Below are positions 9,501 through 15,641 of a DNA stretch of 64,000 nt, piece by piece; within the stretch, counting starts at the first letter, position 1; every line of letters starts with the position of its first letter. The position numbers and the translations under genes are program-made. The notes beneath the pieces are model-generated. The model had not been told where the DNA came from. It ran no database searches and saw nothing but the letters and a program-made list of their open reading frames with translations. Location of the stretch: NCBI RefSeq assembly GCF_018128545.1, contig NZ_JAGSND010000005.1, positions 161,468 through 225,467 on the forward strand, written 5' to 3'. This DNA comes from Sinanaerobacter chloroacetimidivorans (GTDB lineage: Bacteria; Bacillota; Clostridia; Peptostreptococcales; Anaerovoracaceae).

Positions 9501-9589
9501 TGAAGAAGTATAAATATCCGCCTGAAGGTCTTGAAGACGCAATCGCCACAGTTATCGGGCAGTGTGAGATGTGGACGGATAGTATCTAA
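6575..9589 (+). CDS. hsdR: Type I restriction endonuclease subunit HsdR
   Basis: A 1004-residue ATP-dependent DNA translocase and nuclease. The PD-(D/E)xK nuclease is visible as RPDVIVFLNGLP, followed by VVVLELKSP at about 132-150. Superfamily 2 helicase motifs follow: Walker A TQGSGKSLSM near 283, DEAHRSQF near 383, GFTGTPI near 424, and motif VI ARVNRVYKDK near 645. The C-terminal helical region binds the HsdM/HsdS core. AAAGGAGG precedes the ATG at 6575. No frameshift or lost motif is seen, so restriction is probably active together with HsdM and whichever HsdS is intact. Confidence 0.97.
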   Translation: MPYTEANYENAVLEVFRDTLGYSHIYAPDFARDYTDPLHKEELLAALHRVNPQLPEVALYEVAYKLRNFEGGTVLQKNIQFMDYLQNGVSVSYFDSGEQRSSLVYLVDFKNVERNTFTVANQWTIIENSEKRPDVIVFLNGLPVVVLELKSPSREETDASEAFLQLRNYMHEIPSLFIYNAFLVMSDLAISKAGTITAGEDRFMEWKTKDGSYENTQYAQFDTFLEGIFEKERLLDIIKNFICFSGDAKILGAYHQYFAVRKAAAFAIKATETDGKGGVFWHTQGSGKSLSMVFYAHLLQEVLNSPTIVVLTDRNDLDDQLFGQFAKCAGFLRQTPQQAESRTHLKELLAGRQANGIIFTTAQKFEESSEFLSDRRNVIVIADEAHRSQFIDERVDSQTGRIQKSFGLIIRESLPNATYIGFTGTPISSKDRSTIEVFGNYIDIYDMTQAVEDGATRPVYYESRVIHLKLDEDVLHRIDAEYDLVAESAEPYLVEKSKKELGQMESILGADQTITALSVDIIKHYEENRQYELTGKAMIVAYSRAIGMKIYDKILQLRPEWIEKVGVVMTDSNKDPEEWRSIIGNKRRRDELAKKFKDDNDPMKIAIVVDMWLTGFDVPSLATMYVYKPMAGHNLMQAIARVNRVYKDKEGGLVVDYVGIASALKQAMNDYTNRDKSNYGDTDIAKTALPKFVEKLEVCRDLFFGFDFSNFMDEKATDLTRAKSISGGVNFISGVDKEKQRESFIKEAMLLRQALSLCRSLLKPEQRYEAAFFEAVRTLLTRLTGEGKPLSLKEINTRINELLKASIQSEGVINLFSDIDTGFSLFDPKFLDEIAKMKERNLAVEILKKLLAEQVSLYRRTNLVKSEKFSDMLSRAMKAYLNGMLSNEEVITELMKMAKDMANAHAQGDAMGLSAEELAFYDALTRPEAVKDFYENKDLVELTHELTEMLRKNRTIDWQKKESARAGMRRMVKKLLKKYKYPPEGLEDAIATVIGQCEMWTDSI

Positions 9590-9762
9590 ATAATTTATAT
9601 AACCCATATACGATTAAGTACAAGACCAAAATGCCTGAAACACAAGATTGGGAAGCAAGCATATTTGTTCTGGATCCCGATGAAGATCATAAATATTATT
9701 GATTGAGTGGTAGACACCCATAATTTTGAACTTGATTACAATTAAGCATGTGGGAGGCTAAA

Positions 9763-10152
9763 ATGAAACGAGATATGGACCTTGTTCGCCTGATATTACT
9801 GGAAATTGAAGATAAATATCGCTCAACAGCCATATACGATTTGGCTATTGATGGATATGATACCGAGATGGTTGCTTATCACTGTAAAATTCTATATGAA
9901 GCAGGTCTGATTTCGGACTATAAAGCACAATATGCTGACAACGAAATTTATGTGTTTGGTGTCGGTTCTCTAACATGGGATGGGAATGATTTCCTGGAAA
10001 AAATAAGGGACGATTCTCAGTGGAAGAAAGTCAAAGAAACAATTACAAAAAAAGGGTTACCATTGGTTGTAGACACAATTAAGTCGGTTGCAAATGCCCT
10101 TATTTCTGCAACAGTTGAAGGAATAACAAATTCGATAATTAAGGGAAATTAG
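9763..10152 (+). CDS. DUF2513 domain protein
   Basis: A 129-residue protein. The N-terminus MKRDMDLVRLILLEIE, with YHCKILYEAGLI and the later LTWDGNDFLEKIRDD, is the DUF2513 pattern, a winged-helix-like small protein common in phages, mobile islands and defence neighbourhoods. GGGAGG at 9752-9757 fits the ATG at 9763 better than ATG 9748. It lies 170 bp after hsdR, with a tiny 23-codon ORF (9631-9702) between that I do not regard as a gene. Function is unknown; the fold suggests DNA binding. Confidence 0.8.
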   Translation: MKRDMDLVRLILLEIEDKYRSTAIYDLAIDGYDTEMVAYHCKILYEAGLISDYKAQYADNEIYVFGVGSLTWDGNDFLEKIRDDSQWKKVKETITKKGLPLVVDTIKSVANALISATVEGITNSIIKGN

Positions 10153-10174
10153 TTAAAGAATAATGGCAAGCAAT

Positions 10175-10279
10175 GCAAGTGTTTATACACTTGCGAAAAT
10201 CACATTTGATTTTCTTATCCTGGGAGAATCCCAGACCCATTAGAACGAGTTTGAATCATACATCAAGCAACAAATTCGT
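10175..10279 (+). other. Cluster of four consecutive hairpins between DUF2513 and DUF1905 genes
   Basis: Four stem-loops lie in 105 bases. Stem 1 is 10175-10194 (8-bp perfect, loop ttat). Stem 2 is 10195-10214 (8-bp perfect, loop catt), directly abutting stem 1. Stem 3 is 10220-10234 (6-bp perfect, loop gaa). Stem 4 pairs 10245-10253 with 10271-10279 (9 bp with one G-T). None is followed by a clear T-run, so simple termination is not the obvious reading. A structured RNA, a leader of the DUF1905 gene, or a recombination or replication site are all possible. No known RNA family was recognised. Confidence 0.6.
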
Positions 10280-10340
10280 ACCTTTTAGTAAGATGATATA
10301 TCTATTTGAAAAAATTCTAAAGAAAGGAGCTGAACTCATA

Positions 10341-10619
10341 ATGATAAAGATTGTTGATAATCAAGAACTCAAGTTGGTATATAAGAAAGGATTTGGAGCG
10401 TGGACATACCACCTTAGAATTCCAGGGACTGCAGATATTGAGGGGAAATGGGGTTTTCTAAAGGTATCCGGGACAATTGACGGTTATGAAGTAAAAAGCA
10501 TTAATTTGGCTCCAAGGAAAAATGAAGACAAGATAATCTCGATCAATAGAAAGATTAGAGAGGCAATCGGTAAAAGCGGCGGAGATACAGTTAATGTGAC
10601 TTTGTTTTTGCACGATTAA
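10341..10619 (+). CDS. Small DUF1905-like protein
   Basis: A 92-residue protein from ATG 10341, preceded by AAAGGAGC at 10323-10330. The longer reading from 10173 would run through the hairpin cluster and is rejected. The pattern WGFLKVSGTIDGYEV, then REAIGKSGGDTVNVTL, matches DUF1905 (a small beta-barrel with an IDG motif and a C-terminal AIGKxxGDxVxVxL strand). The domain's function is unknown; it is common in clostridial and Bacillus genomes. It is probably transcribed from the structured region just upstream. Confidence 0.7.
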   Translation: MIKIVDNQELKLVYKKGFGAWTYHLRIPGTADIEGKWGFLKVSGTIDGYEVKSINLAPRKNEDKIISINRKIREAIGKSGGDTVNVTLFLHD

Positions 10620-10970
10620 AATACTTGAAACATCTGACACAAATGATTTTAAAAGGGAAATACTTGGTGGCAACGCTGGCACTTTGTCAGATAACACAGT
10701 GTTTAGGGCTTACGCAACAAACCAATTTTCATCAGTAAGTCGAGCAAAGGTTGAATTGGATTTTTGAAAAAGCCTAACGAAGATAATTAAAGACAAACCA
10801 GTATAATTATTCATGGAAGGGTCAATTGAGCTGCTATTAGTTATTAATACGGATAAAATTGACTTGTCTGGTGCATGACGGGAGGAACCACAATTGGATC
10901 ATTACTTACCCGGAACACCATAATCCAGTATAGGCGGCAACCCTGTTTTGAGAGTTCTTACAGGAAATGA
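10620..10970 (+). other. Intergenic stretch with decayed coding fragments
   Basis: An open frame without a start codon runs from 10600 to a TGA at 10765-10767 and reads like protein (GGNAGTLSDNTVFRAYATNQ), suggesting the remains of a gene whose 5' end was lost. After it come two very short ORFs. One starts with ATG at 10813. The other is a TTG preceded by GGGAGGAACC near 10880-10890. Both end within 25 codons. No RNA gene or terminator was recognised. Confidence 0.35.
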
Positions 10971-11015
10971 ATGATGGTAATTATGTTGCATTTGAAGAAG
11001 GAGGCTTATTCGTTC

Positions 11016-11558
11016 GTGAGTAATGATATTAAAGCAATTGAAACAGAATATGACGGACATCGATTTCGCAGTCGACTTGAAGCTCGTTGGGCAGTCTTTT
11101 TCAATGCAGTCGGTCTAACTTATGAATATGAAATTGAAGGATTTGAAATGGATGGAACCAGATATCTTCCGGACTTTTATATTCCCAGCTTGAATAGGTG
11201 GTTCGAAATCAAGGGCAAGCCGTTGAGTCTGAACGAAATAAAAAAGTGCGAAGAATTCTGCCGTAGGCTTGATAATGAGAATATAAAGTACTCAGTCCTT
11301 ATTGGGTCGCCGAATTTATGCGCCATACCCTTCGGAGATTTTTTTGGAATACTGGAGTACGTCTGGGAGTGGCCCTCTGAAAAGTATCCTGACAATTATC
11401 GCATTCAAGCTCCCAAGGAACTTATAGATGACAAGTACTATTCCCGATTTGTAAAGGGCTTATGGGTTGTTCCTGATAAGACGGAAGAGGAAGTTGCGGT
11501 TGCAGCTGTTGCAGCAGGCAAGGCAAGATTTGAATTTGGAGAAAAGCCTGATGTATAG
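11016..11558 (+). CDS. Predicted PD-(D/E)xK-like nuclease-fold protein of mobile islands
   Basis: About 180 residues. The segment [20 protein letters not shown], then [19 protein letters not shown] and FEIKGK, resembles a widespread phage/plasmid family with an E...D...ExK restriction-endonuclease-like core. The glutamate in LEARW, the aspartate in LPDFYIP and E-x-K in FEIKG would be the active-site residues. GTG 11016 follows AGAAGGAGG at 10995-11003; the ATG at 10971 is an alternative start. Neighbours are accessory genes after the restriction locus. The substrate is unknown and nuclease activity is inferred from motif spacing only. Confidence 0.6.
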   Translation: MSNDIKAIETEYDGHRFRSRLEARWAVFFNAVGLTYEYEIEGFEMDGTRYLPDFYIPSLNRWFEIKGKPLSLNEIKKCEEFCRRLDNENIKYSVLIGSPNLCAIPFGDFFGILEYVWEWPSEKYPDNYRIQAPKELIDDKYYSRFVKGLWVVPDKTEEEVAVAAVAAGKARFEFGEKPDV

Positions 11559-11785
11559 GGATTCTAAAGTTGAGGCGATGGGATTTCGGACTGGTTCCCT
11601 CAGAGCGAAGTCTTGAAGCGGTCGGCAAATCTGTGCGTTTGCATATTATTGGTAGGAGCAAGGTCTTTGACCTGTTTCCGAGAACGCACAAGGGTAAAAA
11701 TCGGCGTGTTTTAAGGGAAAAACACGCTTTGATAAATTCCCGCGAACGAACACAAAAATCTGACATCAATCTGGAGCAATCGAGC

Positions 11786-12124
<339 letters not shown>

Positions 12125-12652
12125 ATTCTTGAAGGTGCACCGATAACGGATTTGGCTGTCCAAATGCTTGCTGAGATTAGAAATAGTGGAGATATTCACC
12201 AATATAAAGTTTATGCGCATCATAATGCTAAAGGTATACCTATGTATTCTGCAACTTTACCAATTATTGGAGAAAATAATCGAATTATAGGTTTACTCTG
12301 TATGAACTTTCATACAGAAATTTCCTTGTGTGACATGCTGCATGGTTTTTTAAATCACAACAATGATAAGAAGAATGACTTACTTGTGGAAACATACACA
12401 AATAATTAGAATAAAATGATTGCAACAGCTGTTTCCTCCGCTCAGCTAGAGGTTTCTAATAATCCATCAATAACGGCGCCAAATAGAAATAAAGAAATTA
12501 TATACATACTTAATGAAAAAGGAATATTTCAGTTGAAGGATGCAGTAGTACAGGTGGCACATTACCTTGGTATTACTAAGAACACGGTTTATCTACATCT
12601 TAGGAATTTATCAAATAATGGTGTAGGAAATGATGAAATAAAAAAGGTATGA
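12125..12652 (+). pseudogene. YheO-like PAS/HTH transcriptional regulator, truncated and interrupted
   Basis: From [19 protein letters not shown] through [14 protein letters not shown] the frame matches the PAS-like sensor half of YheO-family regulators. After an in-frame TAG at 12407-12409 the same frame continues from 12410 with PNRNKEIIYILNEKGIFQLK and VAHYLGITKNTVYLHLRNL, the YheO C-terminal HTH_22. The N-terminal third is missing and replaced by the recombinase fragment upstream. It is therefore a 5'-truncated regulator with an additional nonsense codon. A downstream ATG at 12416 could in principle make a 78-residue HTH-only protein, but no good ribosome-binding site precedes it. Confidence 0.75.
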
Positions 12653-12779
12653 TAAGAATATCGAAGCTCAACTCGCCTGCGGTAAATGATTTTGAATTGG
12701 CAGAGTTTAATTTGTTTTATTCTTAAATAGATTTAATGTCTTGCTCACAGCATTCTGGAAAAAAACCAAGACATGGGAT

Positions 12780-12801
12780 ACCCCGTTGGTTTCAACGGGG
12801 T
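12780..12801 (+). terminator. GC-rich hairpin between two convergent genes
   Basis: A perfect 9-bp stem (accccgttg / caacggggt) with loop gttt lies between the regulator pseudogene and the convergent PucR gene. The position suits a bidirectional terminator, but the T-run is poor on both strands, so the call is tentative. Confidence 0.4.
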
Positions 12802-12874
12802 GTGTGATTTAAGTTCCAATCGTTTTTCAAGAAAACAAAATTTGAAGATATTTTAATAACCTTTATAATCAAAA

Positions 12875-14392
12875 TTATGAATCATGCTCTAAAAAATGGT
12901 CAATTGCATATGATACTTGCAAAAGAAAAAGCGTATCTATATTTCTGATATCTATTCGACCAATTTCTTCAATTCGTTCTAATCGGTAAATCATAGAATT
13001 CCTGTGAATAAATAAGTTACTGGCAGTCAGTTTGATATTGCATCCACTTTCTAAATAAGCTCGAAGTGTATGGTATAAATTGGTTGCGTTATCATTGTCG
13101 TACTTTCGCAAAAGGGCAAGAGCAGGATGGCAATACTTTCCTATGGATACATTTGAAGGTATTTGCGATAGTAAATCATAAAATTGGTAATCCCAATATT
13201 TGTAAATGCGTTGTTTTGTTGATAACCGTTCACCGAGCTGGATAGCTGCTTTTGCCTGTGCATAATGAAGGGCAAAATGGCCAATACGTGAAAAAGTATT
13301 TGAGATTCCAACTATCAGATTTTCTGTTTTGGCAATGCTATTAAGCTGATTTAACTCTGCTTCAGTAATATCAACTGTTTTGTTAAAAGGAAACAGCACT
13401 GCAATTAGGGTGTCATGGTAAGTCATGTGGACATTTGGAAATGTCTGATGTATGACAGGGGTAAGGCATTTCTTTATGTAGTCAGAACCATAATATCGTT
13501 CTGGTTTGATAGCCAAAGCAGCCATATGTGGAGCGAAAGTTAACGTATTTAATTCTGGTGAAAGTTCTTCTGGTAAGGCTCCGATTAAGAGATTATATAA
13601 TACTTTTTGGTCCTGGCTGCTTTGCTGGAATAAGGCAGGGAAATCATTTGCCAGTATATGGCTGACTGCCTGGCTTATAGTTGCCATCATGGAAAAATGC
13701 GTTGGAATTAAGTTTGTTTCACTTGCAATCATAACAGCATATCCTACATGTGCTCCGCGAAAAAATATACGGTTACACAATTTTCGATAATGTGATTCTG
13801 TACAGGAGACTTCTACAGAATCTGTAGGATAGGATGGATTTTGAAATTCTTTCATAGAAAGGGTAGTTTTGATAAATTCATAGCTGCAATACCCTCTTTC
13901 TACATTTTTGCGCCAAAGTTCGTCTGCTATTGGACTTATTGTAGAATAGACAATGACTTTAAAATCAAGATCAATGAGTATTAATGGATTTCCGAGCTTG
14001 ACAGCAGAAGCATTTACAACAGCCTGTATATCATGGCTTTCTTCAGATTTTCGGATTAGTTCCTCATATAAGCCCTTGCCTTCTGATTGTTCCAGTATTA
14101 GCTTGGTGCGGTTAAAAACCGCAAAGAGGGATGTCTCTGTAACGAGAGCCAGATCATCAATCAGATTGAGTGAATTTGTTGATTGAGCTTCTGTACCCAA
14201 GATACAGTGCATTGGAAAAATGTTTTTAATGTTTAGTTCTCTTTCAAATCCAAAATATAATGTCTTTTCATTATCCACTAATTCATTCCCGTCTAAAAAA
14301 GCAATATCAGAAAAGCTGATAGAACTGGAATTATTGACTAAATGAATTGTATCAGTTTGGGATAATATATTGACTAATTGATTAAAATACAT
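12875..14392 (-). CDS. PucR-family transcriptional regulator
   Basis: A 505-residue protein. The C-terminus has the PucR-type HTH: LYHTLRAYLESGCNIKLTAS, then LFIHRNSMIYRLERIEEIGR. The middle holds a GGDEF-like CdaR region with AKAAIQLGER. The N-terminal half is an uncharacterised sensor region. PucR-type proteins are usually activators responding to a pathway substrate. It is divergently transcribed from the alcohol dehydrogenase at 14559, and the 166-bp gap holds a long inverted repeat (14452-14499), so it most likely controls that dehydrogenase/flavoprotein operon. The ligand is unknown. Confidence 0.88.
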   Translation of the reverse strand: MYFNQLVNILSQTDTIHLVNNSSSISFSDIAFLDGNELVDNEKTLYFGFERELNIKNIFPMHCILGTEAQSTNSLNLIDDLALVTETSLFAVFNRTKLILEQSEGKGLYEELIRKSEESHDIQAVVNASAVKLGNPLILIDLDFKVIVYSTISPIADELWRKNVERGYCSYEFIKTTLSMKEFQNPSYPTDSVEVSCTESHYRKLCNRIFFRGAHVGYAVMIASETNLIPTHFSMMATISQAVSHILANDFPALFQQSSQDQKVLYNLLIGALPEELSPELNTLTFAPHMAALAIKPERYYGSDYIKKCLTPVIHQTFPNVHMTYHDTLIAVLFPFNKTVDITEAELNQLNSIAKTENLIVGISNTFSRIGHFALHYAQAKAAIQLGERLSTKQRIYKYWDYQFYDLLSQIPSNVSIGKYCHPALALLRKYDNDNATNLYHTLRAYLESGCNIKLTASNLFIHRNSMIYRLERIEEIGRIDIRNIDTLFLLQVSYAIDHFLEHDS

Positions 14393-14451
14393 GGTGTTTC
14401 GCCTCTGCTATATATATTAAAATTATTAGTTTTTATTATAGTGCACAAAGT

Positions 14452-14499
14452 ACAAATCGTCAAATGTATTTTCGTATAGTGGGCATGTTAACGATTTGT
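14452..14499. promoter_or_regulatory. Inverted repeat between PucR regulator and dehydrogenase operon (candidate operator)
   Basis: ACAAATCGT at 14452-14460 and its exact complement ACGATTTGT at 14491-14499 face each other 30 bases apart in the divergent promoter region. The second arm overlaps a possible -35 (TTGTCA at 14496-14501) for the rightward operon. The spacing fits two major-groove sites on one helix face plus looping; that it is the PucR binding site is inferred from position only. Confidence 0.55.
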
Positions 14500-14558
14500 C
14501 AATAATTGTGTAAAGTAAAAATGTACATAAATTGAGCCGTAATGAGGAGGAAAGGAAC

Positions 14559-15620
14559 ATGAAAGAAACAATGAAAGGTTTAGTGTATCATGGAAATAAG
14601 ACAATTAGCCTGGATGATTTGCCAATGCCCAAAATTGAAAAGCCAGATGATGTAATAGGAAGGGTGACGGCATCTGCAATCTGTACGAGTGACATACATA
14701 TTGTTCAGGGACATGCGCCGGCGAAAGCTCCATTGGTTCTGGGACACGAATTTTGTATTGAAGTTGTTGAAGTAGGAGAGGCAGTAAAAGAACAATACAA
14801 AGTTGGGGAACATTATGTGGTAGCGCCATTAAGCTTCTGTGGGCAGTGTGATATGTGTAAACTTGGGCGTGTAGGAAGATGTGAGAATGGTGGCGGATTC
14901 GGTATTTTCCAGAGCGGAGCGCAGGCAGAATATATCAGGGTATCTAACTCAAGGACTTGTATGTACAAGGTTCCTGATGGGGTAAAAGATGAGGAAGTGC
15001 TTCTTGTTCCGGATATGCTTGCAACAGGTCTTTTTGGCATTAAGCAGGCAGGCGTTCAAAAAGGAGATACAGTAGCGGTAATAGGGCTTGGGCCGGTTGG
15101 ATTCTGCACATGCGAATTGCTAAAGAAGATATATGAGTGTAATGTCATTGCAATTACCAGACAGCAGGAAAGTCTTGAAAAAGCCAAGAGGTTAGGGATT
15201 GCAGATGAAATTGTGAATGCGACAGATTCTGAAATGGTTGGAAAAGTGCTTCAAATTACAGGAAAGGGCGCTCCAATAGTAATCGAGACAACTGGTAACC
15301 AGACAACGATGGAGACGGCATTTAATATTGTAGCCTATGGTGGAATGATTTCCACAGTGGCAGTATTCGGAGGTCCGATCTCTGTTCCGTTCCATACTCT
15401 TGTATATAAGAATGCAAGAATAGCAATGGGCATTCAGAGGGCAGAAGGTATTGCTGATATGATACAGTATGTGAAAGATGGGGTTATTGACACTACATTT
15501 GCGTTAACTCATAAGGTTCCTTTGAATGATATTATAAAAGGCTATGAACTGTTCGGATTAAACGGAAAACGTACACCAGGATGTATTAAAGTGGTAGTAA
15601 CACCTTGGGAAGATCGCTAA
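14559..15620 (+). CDS. Zinc-dependent medium-chain alcohol dehydrogenase
   Basis: 353 residues from ATG 14559, after AGGAGGAAAGG (14543-14553). The catalytic zinc site is seen in SAICTSDIHIVQGHAPAKAP and LGHEFCIEVVEVG. The structural zinc cysteines are in CGQCDMCKLGRVGRCENGG. The Rossmann motif GLGPVGFCTCELLKK near 178 binds NAD(P)H. The family oxidises secondary alcohols or polyols, or reduces ketones. It is 21 bp upstream of the flavoprotein at 15642, so both are in one operon. A ketone made or used by the decarboxylase-like domain of that partner could be its substrate, which is inference. Confidence 0.9.
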   Translation: MKETMKGLVYHGNKTISLDDLPMPKIEKPDDVIGRVTASAICTSDIHIVQGHAPAKAPLVLGHEFCIEVVEVGEAVKEQYKVGEHYVVAPLSFCGQCDMCKLGRVGRCENGGGFGIFQSGAQAEYIRVSNSRTCMYKVPDGVKDEEVLLVPDMLATGLFGIKQAGVQKGDTVAVIGLGPVGFCTCELLKKIYECNVIAITRQQESLEKAKRLGIADEIVNATDSEMVGKVLQITGKGAPIVIETTGNQTTMETAFNIVAYGGMISTVAVFGGPISVPFHTLVYKNARIAMGIQRAEGIADMIQYVKDGVIDTTFALTHKVPLNDIIKGYELFGLNGKRTPGCIKVVVTPWEDR

Positions 15621-15641
15621 ACAGTAGAAAGGAAGGATAGA

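Noticed and set aside
9631..9702. 23-codon ORF after hsdR
   Set aside because: Too short, no ribosome-binding site, no recognisable product.
10173..10340. N-terminal extension of the DUF1905 protein
   Set aside because: It runs through the hairpin cluster and has no start signal; ATG 10341 has AAAGGAG upstream and begins the domain.
12416..12652. Independent 78-residue HTH gene
   Set aside because: It is in the same frame as, and directly follows, the YheO-like PAS part after one TAG; it is better read as the rest of a broken gene.
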